Shown here: positions 1 through 5,085 of the stretch, one piece after another
How positions within the stretch are numbered: position 1 is the first letter of the stretch
Layout: every line of letters starts with the position of its first letter
Source: Armatimonadota bacterium
Lineage (GTDB): Bacteria > Armatimonadota > Armatimonadia > Armatimonadales > Armatimonadaceae
Assembly (NCBI GenBank): GCA_014379275.1
Contig: JACMMA010000004.1
Coordinates: forward strand, 1 to 8,958
Direction: 5' to 3'
Length of the DNA: 8,958 nucleotides
Position numbers and translations under genes: made by a program
Notes under the pieces: generated by a model
The model's input: the letters and a program-made list of their open reading frames with translations, nothing else
Told to the model about the DNA's origin: nothing
Databases searched by the model: none

Positions 1-50
1 ACAATATGGGTCAGTGACGCCGAGGCGATTCGATCCGTGATTTCGCTCAC
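1..50 (-). CDS. Possible 5' end of a further minus-strand gene (partial)
   Basis: Read on the minus strand from a GTG at 48-50, an open frame gives MSEITDRIASASLTHI and then leaves the window. An in-frame TAA lies 14 codons upstream of the GTG. The composition looks like a plausible N-terminus, and a G-rich stretch (GGGG) lies about 11 nt upstream, but only 16 codons are visible. In other bacteria rplS is often followed by genes such as lepB or rnhB. These residues are too few to assign either, and the inverted repeat at 137-202 separates this frame from rplS. It may be chance. Confidence 0.25.
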   Translation of the reverse strand, partial: MSEITDRIASASLTHI

Positions 51-136
51 GCGGCTACCAACCCCATCGGCAAAAATTTACGATTCACGCATTGAGATAC
101 GGCGAAACGGAGGGGAATGTTTCTAGCGAGACGTCG

Positions 137-202
137 GGTGTTGGGAACAGAGAAGAAACGCGGCGAACAGAATGCACTAGCATCTTCTCAGCACCCAACA
201 CC
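137..202. repeat. Long imperfect inverted repeat downstream of rplS
   Basis: The arms GGTGTTGGG (137-145) and CCCAACACC (194-202) are perfectly complementary. After a 4x4 internal mismatch (146-149 against 190-193) come six more pairs, GAGAAG (150-155) with CTTCTC (184-189). A small ATGC/GCAT hairpin (172-175/180-183) sits near the tip. The element lies 15 nt past the rplS stop, where the operon transcript would end, so a 3'-end stem that pauses or stabilises the RNA is the simplest reading. No T-run follows the stem on either strand, so it is not a canonical intrinsic terminator. A dispersed repeat or the remnant of a small mobile element is the alternative. Confidence 0.6.
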
Positions 203-216
203 TAGGTGACTCGTAC

Positions 217-615
217 CTATTTCCCGGTCGGTTGATCGGTGGCGACGCGCGAGAAACGACCGTTGCGGTCTTCTTTGATACGCGCTGCCTTACCGACACG
301 CTCGCGCAGGTAGAACAATTTGGCCCGACGGACCATGCCGCGGCGGATCACTTCCACCCGATCAAGGCGCGGGGAATGAATCAAAAAGGTTCGTTCCACC
401 CCGACGCCGTTGGTGACTTTGCGCACCATGAAAGTGTCGCGGACGCCCTCGCCATGCCGGGTGATACAGATCCCTTCGAAAATCTGGATACGCTCTTTGT
501 TGCCTTCGACAACTTTCGCGTGAACGCGGATAGTGTCCCCGCCACGGAACTGCGGAACGGTCGCCTTCTTTTGCTCGGCTTCCAGTTCGCGGATAATATT
601 CTTGGTAATTGCCAC
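217..615 (-). CDS. rplS: 50S ribosomal protein L19
   Basis: This is large-subunit protein L19, which lies at the interface with the 30S subunit. The 132-aa product carries the L19 signature along most of its length: FRGGDTIRVHAKVVEGNKER (residues 24-43), the GVGVERTF segment followed by HSPR, and the basic RRGMVRRAKLFYLRER block before the GKAARI motif. The last 15-18 residues extend beyond the usual end of the family. The start codon is GTG (613-615), supported by AGGAG at 626-630 with a 10-nt spacer and by the familiar MAITKNII-type N-terminus. It is the last recognised gene of the ffh-rplS cluster. The 203-nt gap from trmD makes separate control possible. Identification is secure. Confidence 0.98.
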   Translation of the reverse strand: MAITKNIIRELEAEQKKATVPQFRGGDTIRVHAKVVEGNKERIQIFEGICITRHGEGVRDTFMVRKVTNGVGVERTFLIHSPRLDRVEVIRRGMVRRAKLFYLRERVGKAARIKEDRNGRFSRVATDQPTGK

Positions 616-818
616 TTGTACTTCGCTCCTACTTTATATGATTTCGGCGCGTCCCCCGGCGGTCGCGGGTCAGGTGTCGGCGGTCAGGACGATTGATAAA
701 CGCCACGCAGCCCGTAGAATGCGCGCGTAACTACCGTCCCTCAGTCTACACCTGACTTTGACACAGGTTCTCACACCACGAGAAACGACCGGAGTCGCCG
801 CCCGCACGGTCGGACATT
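616..818 (-). promoter_or_regulatory. trmD-rplS intergenic region, candidate L19 leader
   Basis: This 203-nt non-coding gap separates trmD from rplS, although trmD and rimM are only one base apart. It contains a perfect 9-bp inverted repeat, GTCAGGTGT (669-677) and ACACCTGAC (748-756). A second copy of GGTCAGG (682-688) lies next to the left arm, so two segments could compete for one partner. L19 leader RNAs that bind the ribosomal protein are described in Firmicutes. Assigning that role here is inference from position only. I see no clear -35/-10 pair and no credible small ORF. Confidence 0.35.
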
Positions 819-1580
819 TTATTGTCCGTTGGTTTCCGCTTCGTACACATCCAGCAATTTCTGGTCTGCTTTCGACAGCGGTAACAGTTTTTGCCACAGG
901 TCCGGGCGGCGCTCGCGGGTCCGTACCAGCGATTGCGTCCGCCGCCATTTGGCGATATTCGCGTGGTGACCGTTTTGCAAAATATCCGGCACCCGCATCC
1001 CGCGAAACTCGGCGGGGCGGGTATAGTGCGGATACTCCAAAAGCGATTCCGCACCCGCTTCGCCCGTACCGAACGATTCCTCGTGCGGAGATTCCGCGTT
1101 CCCCAGAACATCCGGCAGAAGACGCGTCACCGCATCCAGTATCACAAGTGCGGGGAGTTCCCCACCGGTCAGCACATAATCGCCGAGCGAAATTTCCCGC
1201 GTGACGAGTGCTTGCCGTACGCGCTCATCCACCCCTTCGTAATGCCCGCACAGGATCACGAATCGTTCTTCGCCGGATAACTCCCGCGCGATGCGTTGCG
1301 TGAACAATTCCCCGTCGGGCGCGGTGTAGATCACCGGCACGGTCGTCGCGCCTTCCGTGATCGCTTCCACGCACGCAAAAAGCGGGGCGGGAAGCATGAC
1401 CATCCCTGCCCCGCCCCCGAACGGCGCGTCATCGGTCGAGCGATGCTTGTTGACCGCGTAGTCCCGCAGATCATGCACCCGCAAATCGAGTTTCCCCGAC
1501 GCCTGTGCGCGGCCCAGGATCGATGCCGATGCCGCCTGACGAACCATGTCGGGGAACACCGTCACGATGTCGACCCGCAT
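819..1580 (-). CDS. trmD: tRNA (guanine37-N1)-methyltransferase TrmD
   Basis: TrmD transfers a methyl group from S-adenosylmethionine to N1 of G37 next to the anticodon, which prevents +1 frameshifting. It is a dimeric SPOUT enzyme with a trefoil knot. The 253-aa length is typical. Visible family blocks are FGGGAGM (54-60), CGHYEGVDERV (111-121), ISLGDYVLTGGELPAL (130-145) forming the knot and SAM pocket, RLLPDVLGN (153-161), YPHYTRPAEFRG (183-194) and KWRR (211-214). R153 matches the catalytic-region Arg154 of the E. coli and Haemophilus enzymes. The residue matching the general base Asp169 is Glu168 here (HEESF, 166-170). The usual LSPQG loop reads TAPDG (86-90). The ATG at 1580 lies one base after the rimM stop with no strong ribosome site of its own, suggesting translational coupling. 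Confidence 0.97.
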   Translation of the reverse strand: MRVDIVTVFPDMVRQAASASILGRAQASGKLDLRVHDLRDYAVNKHRSTDDAPFGGGAGMVMLPAPLFACVEAITEGATTVPVIYTAPDGELFTQRIARELSGEERFVILCGHYEGVDERVRQALVTREISLGDYVLTGGELPALVILDAVTRLLPDVLGNAESPHEESFGTGEAGAESLLEYPHYTRPAEFRGMRVPDILQNGHHANIAKWRRTQSLVRTRERRPDLWQKLLPLSKADQKLLDVYEAETNGQ

Positions 1581-1581
1581 C

Positions 1582-2184
1582 CTACAAATCGTCTTTCCGT
1601 AAACCGGGAATGTCGCGGACCAGTACTTGCTTGGCGACGAAGTCGACCCTCACGACCACATCCCCGATCGCGGGGATCATGGCAGTCTCGGTTTCGTACA
1701 CGTCGTTCGCGTTCGGAATGAAATGCACCCGCACGATAGTGCCGAGACTCTTCCCGTTTTCGGTCGCCACCGCCATGCCAACCAGATCGGCTTCGTAATA
1801 CGTGTCCTCGCCGAGAGGCGGCAACTCACTGCGATAAATAAATATCTCGGCGCCCGGGAAAGTCTCGGCGTCGTTCCGGTCCGCGACACCTTCGACCGTC
1901 AAAAGTGCGGCACCCTGATGACGCCGGAGTGAACTCACCTTTAAACGACGCTCTACTACGCCCGCCCCTTCCGCAATCGCGCCGCCCTTTTTTCGCCACC
2001 GGAACAAAACCGACGGCAGTTTCAAAAGATGCTTCGGTTCGTCTATGAGGGGTAACATTTTCACCTCACCACGGATACCGAAGGCCGACGTGATTTCCCC
2101 CACCAGAACTAGTTGGCCGGTTGCCGCGTTCTGGGCATCCGGTGCGGGGTAGTCTTCCCGGCGCCGCGCTTCATCCGTCATCAT
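1582..2184 (-). CDS. rimM: 16S rRNA processing / 30S maturation factor RimM
   Basis: RimM binds S19 and the 30S head and assists late small-subunit maturation. With this start the product is 200 aa, slightly longer than the usual 165-185 because of a hydrophilic N-terminal tail of about 22 residues. The N-terminal barrel starts at GQLVLVGEITSAFGIRGEVK (23-42), where GIRGEV is the family hallmark. It continues through LKVSSLRRHQG (81-91) and the DRNDAE segment (102-107). The PRC-barrel domain begins at DTYYEADLVG (127-136), with PNANDVYE (157-164) and the terminal IPGL (192-195). A GTG at 2199 would extend the frame by five residues. I prefer ATG 2184 (or ATG 2181) because AGGA at 2191-2194 lies 6 (or 9) nt upstream and falls inside the longer version. 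It lies between khpA (34 nt upstream) and trmD (1 nt downstream). Confidence 0.95.
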   Translation of the reverse strand: MMTDEARRREDYPAPDAQNAATGQLVLVGEITSAFGIRGEVKMLPLIDEPKHLLKLPSVLFRWRKKGGAIAEGAGVVERRLKVSSLRRHQGAALLTVEGVADRNDAETFPGAEIFIYRSELPPLGEDTYYEADLVGMAVATENGKSLGTIVRVHFIPNANDVYETETAMIPAIGDVVVRVDFVAKQVLVRDIPGLRKDDL

Positions 2185-2190
2185 TTTTGG

Positions 2191-2194
2191 TCCT
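2191..2194 (-). promoter_or_regulatory. Ribosome binding site deciding the rimM start
   Basis: AGGA on the minus strand, 6 nt before ATG 2184 and 9 nt before ATG 2181. Because the upstream GTG (2197-2199) precedes this site, it argues for one of the two ATGs. Confidence 0.6.
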
Positions 2195-2218
2195 AGCACC
2201 CGGTACCCGGCGCCTATC

Positions 2219-2452
2219 TCACGAGGCTACGATCTCCACGTATACCTTCTTCTTTTCTTTCATAGCGGCGGCTTTCGCCACCGTTCGCAACGCGTTCGCG
2301 ATACGTCCCTGCTTACCGATCACCTTGCCAAGATCGTCCGGCGCGACACGCACCTCGTAGGTGGTGGCCTCATCGCCGATAACCTCTTCGATCGTCACTT
2401 GTTCCGGCTCGTCCACCAGGGATTTAACCAGGAACTCGATTAACTGCTTCAA
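2219..2452 (-). CDS. khpA: KH-domain RNA-binding protein KhpA
   Basis: This is a small single-KH-domain RNA-binding protein (KhpA, YlqC/DUF109 type), which in several Gram-positive bacteria partners with KhpB/Jag and affects cell elongation and RNA metabolism. At 77 aa it has the usual length. The nucleic-acid-binding GxxG loop is GKQG (46-49), inside DLGKVIGKQGRIANALRTV (40-58). A lysine-rich strand, KEKKKVYVEIV (65-75), closes the domain. The start is a TTG (2450-2452), supported by AGGAG at 2463-2467 with a 10-nt spacer, the same spacing as rplS. Position between rpsP and rimM is the standard one. A 242-nt leader rich in complementary segments precedes it and is described separately. Its biological role in this organism is unknown. 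Confidence 0.95.
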   Translation of the reverse strand: MKQLIEFLVKSLVDEPEQVTIEEVIGDEATTYEVRVAPDDLGKVIGKQGRIANALRTVAKAAAMKEKKKVYVEIVAS

Positions 2453-2694
2453 TTCGCGTTGACTCCTGCTAGAGTTTCGTCTCTCATGGCACTGCCACAG
2501 AGACGTGATGTTTCCGCGGGACCGCCTTCTCGCCTGCGCGAGAAGAGTCCTACGAAAGGGGTTCGCCTTTCCGTCTCATCACAAAGAGGGCCGACGCTTC
2601 TTCCGCTACCACCGAACCAAATGCCACCATCGGGTTTTGTATAGAACACTCCGACCCACTTAGACGGACCGGATGAGAGGAAAGCGTACCGAGA
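2453..2694 (-). ncRNA. Structured rpsP-khpA intergenic leader, candidate cis-regulatory RNA
   Basis: No gene lies in these 242 nt, but complementary segments are dense. (A) GATGAGA-GGAAAG (2672-2684) pairs with CTTTCC-g-TCTCATC (2567-2580), 13 bp with one bulge, closing about 90 nt. (B) GAAAGG/CCTTTC (2554-2559/2566-2571) is a local hairpin sharing bases with A, so A and B exclude each other. (C) CTTCTCGC/GCGAGAAG (2526-2533/2538-2545) is a perfect 8-bp hairpin with a 4-nt loop. (D) CGTCTCT/AGAGACG (2478-2484/2499-2505), with an inner TGGC/GCCA, ends about 10 nt before the khpA ribosome site at 2463-2467. No stem is followed by a T-run, so control of translation or RNA processing is likelier than attenuation. 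Strand is inferred from the operon. Confidence 0.5.
2478..2505 (-). promoter_or_regulatory. Hairpin directly upstream of the khpA ribosome binding site
   Basis: Seven outer base pairs (2478-2484 with 2499-2505) and four inner pairs (2487-2490 with 2494-2497) around a 3-nt loop. In the minus-strand transcript the stem ends 10 nt before the AGGAG of khpA, close enough to influence ribosome access to the TTG start. Confidence 0.5.
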
Positions 2695-3087
2695 CTATTC
2701 GGCAGACGCTTCCGGGGCATCTTCGGCAACGGAGTCCGCCGGTGCGGGTTCTGCTGTCTCCGCTAGGGGTTCCGCCATAGCGGTTGCTTCCGTCGCCACC
2801 ACGGGAGCGGCTTTGACGGCGCGCGGCTTGGACCGTTCCATCAAACCCTGTCTCTTGAGGAGGGCGGCGGCGGTATCACTCGGTTGCGCGCCAACGCTGA
2901 GCCAGTACCGAACCCGGTCTTCCTTCAGGACCACGATGGACTCGGTGTCGGCGGCAACAATCGGATTGTAGTAGCCAAGCTGTTCAATGTAACGACCATC
3001 CCGCGCCCGACGGGAATCGGCGGCGACCACATGATAAAACGGTCGCTTTTTCGCGCCGTCACGGCGCAGTCGAATCTTTACCGACAT
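2695..3087 (-). CDS. rpsP: 30S ribosomal protein S16 with acidic/Ala-rich C-terminal tail
   Basis: S16 is a small-subunit protein needed for 30S assembly. Residues 1-83 are a complete S16 domain: VKIRLRRDGAKKRPFYHVV (3-21), ADSRRARDGRYIEQLGYYNP (23-42), and DRVRYWLSVGAQPSDTAAAL (57-76). Residues from about 88 to 130 form an extra tail rich in Ala, Glu and Pro, making the protein 130 aa against the usual 80-90. Such tails are seen in some phyla and are probably disordered. The ATG at 3085-3087 is preceded by AGGAG at 3100-3104, a rather long 12-nt spacing. It follows ffh by 157 nt and precedes the khpA leader. Confidence 0.97.
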   Translation of the reverse strand: MSVKIRLRRDGAKKRPFYHVVAADSRRARDGRYIEQLGYYNPIVAADTESIVVLKEDRVRYWLSVGAQPSDTAAALLKRQGLMERSKPRAVKAAPVVATEATAMAEPLAETAEPAPADSVAEDAPEASAE

Positions 3088-3244
3088 ACTTTATACCTGC
3101 TCCTAAGTTTCTGCTGTTCGCAAAAGACAACATCCGTCGTTTTTTGCTTTTCTGCGTTTCTGTTTAAATCTGGCGCCGACTTTGTTAATCGGCGAATTGA
3201 CCCGGGCATTGTACCGCACCATTCGCGGTTTAGCCGCCTTATCG
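3088..3244 (-). other. ffh-rpsP intergenic region
   Basis: This is a 157-nt gap inside the operon. It contains a GCGAAT/ATTCGC inverted repeat (3192-3197/3221-3226) just past the ffh stop. A weak stem, GCAAAAGAC against GTCGTTTTTTGC (3120-3128/3136-3147), lies close to the rpsP ribosome site. A TACAAT at 3208-3213 (minus strand) resembles a -10 box but has no matching -35. An internal promoter or S16 leader is possible but not shown. Confidence 0.3.
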
Positions 3245-4804
3245 TCAGGGATTTTTTCCGCCCCGTCCGAAGGGGAAGCCACCGAACCGCGGACCGCCCC
3301 CCTTGTCCCCCCCCGGGTTGTTGCCGCTACCGGCGCTTTTACGCTTGACAATGTTGCCGGCGCCGGGCATCGGTTGCGCCCCCGGAATCCCGCGCTGTTG
3401 CGGTTTCATTCCCGGAATCGGCGGCATCCCACCTGGCATCCCCGGCATGTTTCCGGACGCCAACCCCTGCATCATCTGCCGCATTTCGTCGAACCGCTTC
3501 AGCGCGGTGTTGACTTCCGCCACCGGGACCGCCGCGCCCGCCGCGATCCGCTTGCGGCGCGACCCGTTGATGATCTCCGGTCGGCGGCGTTCCCCCGCCG
3601 TCATCGAGCGGACAATCGCCTCGAAGCGTGCCATCTCTTTCTCGCCCGCCGAAAAATCAACGTCCTTCATCGCGGAGCCGACGCCGGGGATCAGCTTAAA
3701 CAGTTCCTGAAGCGGACCCAGCTTGCGCATCTGTTGCATCTGCGCGAGAAAATCCTCGAAATCGAACTTGCCTTGCCGCAGTTTCTTTTCCATCTGCGCG
3801 GCTTGCTTTTCGTCTATCGCGGACTCGGCTTTCTCGATCAGCGACATCACGTCACCCATGCCGAGGATGCGCGACGCGGCGCGGTCGGGATAGAACGGTT
3901 CCAGGGCTTCCATCTTCTCACCGACCCCGATAAACTTAATCGGCTTGCCGACAACGGCGCGAATCGAGATCGCCGCGCCGCCGCGGGTGTCGCCGTCCAT
4001 CTTGGTCATCACGAAACCGGAAACGTCCAGGACACCGTCAAACTCCTTGGCGACATTGACCGCATCCTGACCGGTCATGGCATCGAGAACTAGTAGCGTC
4101 TCACCGGGTTCGGTCGCCGCCTTGATCGCCTTGAGTTCGTCCATCAGCGTTTCGTCTACATGCAGACGCCCCGCCGTATCCAGAATCAGTACATTGGCGT
4201 TCTTCTCTTCGGCCCACGCCTTCGCGTCAATCGCGATTTTTACCGGATCCGTGGAACCCGGGATGGTAAACACTGGCGTCTTCGCCTGTTCACCGACAAC
4301 CTGAAGCTGCTTGATCGCCGCCGGGCGCTGCACATCGCACGCGGCGAGCACGACTTGTTTGCCCTGCTTGCGCAGATAGGCGGCCAGTTTCGCGGAAAGG
4401 GTAGTTTTACCCGCCCCCTGAAGCCCGCAGAGCATGATTACCGACAGCCCCTTCGGCGCGAGATTCAGTGCCGCCGGACCGTTCTTGTCCTGCAATCCCG
4501 TCGCCGTGATGATTGGCGTGTTGTCATCGGTTGCCCCCTCGCCCGCGAGAAGTTTGACCATTTCGCCGTGGACGATCTTGACGACCTGGTGTGCCGGGTT
4601 TAGACCGTCGAGTACTGTGCCGCCAATCGCCTGCTCCTTGACACGGGCGATAAACTCTTTAACCACTCGGAAGTTGACGTCCGCCTCTAGCAGCGCGATG
4701 CGTACCTCGCGCAAGGCGACTTCCACGTCGGCTTCGGTCAGTTTCCGGTCGCCGCGCAGATTTTTGAATGCTTCCTGAAGTTTTTCCGCTAACCCCTCGA
4801 ACAT
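3245..4804 (-). CDS. ffh: Signal recognition particle protein Ffh (SRP54 GTPase)
   Basis: Ffh binds SRP RNA and signal sequences emerging from the ribosome and, with FtsY, targets nascent membrane proteins in a GTP-dependent cycle. The 519-aa product has an N domain (1-88), then the G domain: P-loop GLQGAGKTT (127-135), DVQRPAAIKQL (157-167), DTAGR (209-213) and TKMDGD (267-272). The M domain has the SRP RNA-binding stretch INGSRRKRIAAGA (412-424). A hydrophilic stretch at 88-112 makes the N-G linker longer than usual. The tail after 450 is rich in Met, Pro and Gly, with repeated PGMPG-like units and a Gly/Arg-rich end, longer than the E. coli protein (453 aa). I chose ATG 4804 (MFEGLAEKL, the canonical N-terminus) over GTG 4822, because GGAAGGG at 4814-4820 lies 9 nt upstream and overlaps that GTG. 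Confidence 0.97.
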   Translation of the reverse strand: MFEGLAEKLQEAFKNLRGDRKLTEADVEVALREVRIALLEADVNFRVVKEFIARVKEQAIGGTVLDGLNPAHQVVKIVHGEMVKLLAGEGATDDNTPIITATGLQDKNGPAALNLAPKGLSVIMLCGLQGAGKTTLSAKLAAYLRKQGKQVVLAACDVQRPAAIKQLQVVGEQAKTPVFTIPGSTDPVKIAIDAKAWAEEKNANVLILDTAGRLHVDETLMDELKAIKAATEPGETLLVLDAMTGQDAVNVAKEFDGVLDVSGFVMTKMDGDTRGGAAISIRAVVGKPIKFIGVGEKMEALEPFYPDRAASRILGMGDVMSLIEKAESAIDEKQAAQMEKKLRQGKFDFEDFLAQMQQMRKLGPLQELFKLIPGVGSAMKDVDFSAGEKEMARFEAIVRSMTAGERRRPEIINGSRRKRIAAGAAVPVAEVNTALKRFDEMRQMMQGLASGNMPGMPGGMPPIPGMKPQQRGIPGAQPMPGAGNIVKRKSAGSGNNPGGDKGGGPRFGGFPFGRGGKNP

Positions 4805-4830
4805 AAATTCTCGCCCTTCCACCGACGTTT

Positions 4831-4848
4831 GCGTTTAGTTTCAAACGC
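4831..4848 (-). promoter_or_regulatory. Hairpin near the ffh ribosome binding site
   Basis: GCGTTT (4831-4836) and AAACGC (4843-4848) form a 6-bp stem with a 6-nt loop, about 10 nt upstream of the ffh ribosome site. It lies within the leader predicted from the promoter at 4965-4993. Confidence 0.4.
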
Positions 4849-4880
4849 GCTCGAAAAACACCGCCGCCAAAACACGCGAA

Positions 4881-4910
4881 AGCCCGCACCCGCAACTTTC
4901 GGGACGGGCT
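4881..4910 (-). promoter_or_regulatory. GC-rich hairpin in the ffh leader
   Basis: AGCCCG (4881-4886) pairs with CGGGCT (4905-4910). Inside, CCCG (4889-4892) pairs with CGGG (4900-4903), across a 2x1 internal loop and a 7-nt loop. On the minus strand only TTT follows the stem, so it is a weak attenuator candidate at best. An alternative CGAAAG/CTTTCG pairing (4877-4882/4896-4901) overlaps the same bases. Confidence 0.45.
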
Positions 4911-4964
4911 ACGAAATCGTCGCCGTGCGTAGACTATTTGTCCACACGTGGTTTTGTAGCGGTA

Positions 4965-4993
4965 ATTCTATCGCGCGAAACAACAAGCGTCAA
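4965..4993 (-). promoter_or_regulatory. Sigma70-type promoter for ffh and the operon
   Basis: On the minus strand, TTGACG (4988-4993) and TAGAAT (4965-4970) are separated by exactly 17 bp. Five of six and five of six positions match the TTGACA and TATAAT consensus sequences. Transcription would start near 4958 and give an ffh leader of about 150 nt carrying the hairpins at 4881-4910 and 4831-4848. This is the best promoter match I found in the window. Confidence 0.65.
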
Positions 4994-5039
4994 TGGCGCG
5001 AATCGTCCGCTAAATGAGACAACAAGATACTGTTTACAG

Positions 5040-5056
5040 GGTAAAATGTTTTTACC
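5040..5056 (+). promoter_or_regulatory. 17-bp inverted repeat containing a TAAAAT box, upstream of the first secreted gene
   Basis: GGTAAAA and TTTTACC form a 7-bp inverted repeat around TGT, and TAAAAT (5042-5047) within it resembles a -10 element. It could be an operator overlapping a promoter or a leader hairpin. No good -35 box sits 16-18 bp upstream. It lies 29 nt before the preferred start at 5086. The second paralogue has a TAAAAT at 7995-8000 but lacks this palindrome. Confidence 0.35.
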
Positions 5057-5085
5057 ACCTTATGCAAAGGGCCGTTCTGACTCCG

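Noticed and set aside
232..696. 154-aa plus-strand open frame
   Set aside because: It is antisense to rplS and continues into the non-coding gap, with no family features.
2185..2199. GTG 2199 as the rimM start
   Set aside because: The best ribosome site (2191-2194) lies inside this extension and serves ATG 2184 or 2181.
3120..3150. T-rich stretch after a stem as an intrinsic terminator
   Set aside because: The uninterrupted stem next to the T-run is only three base pairs (GAC/GTC). On the operon strand the T-run becomes an A-run before the stem.
3182..4093. 303-aa plus-strand open frame
   Set aside because: It is antisense to ffh, whose motifs are unmistakable. The product is His/Arg/Leu-rich, as expected of an opposite-strand shadow in GC-rich DNA.
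5014..5085. Upstream ATG codons (5014 and 5062) as start of the secreted protein
   Set aside because: Neither has a good ribosome site. They would put charged residues and the 5040-5056 palindrome into the coding region and bury the signal peptide. The ATG at 5086 is conserved with the paralogue.
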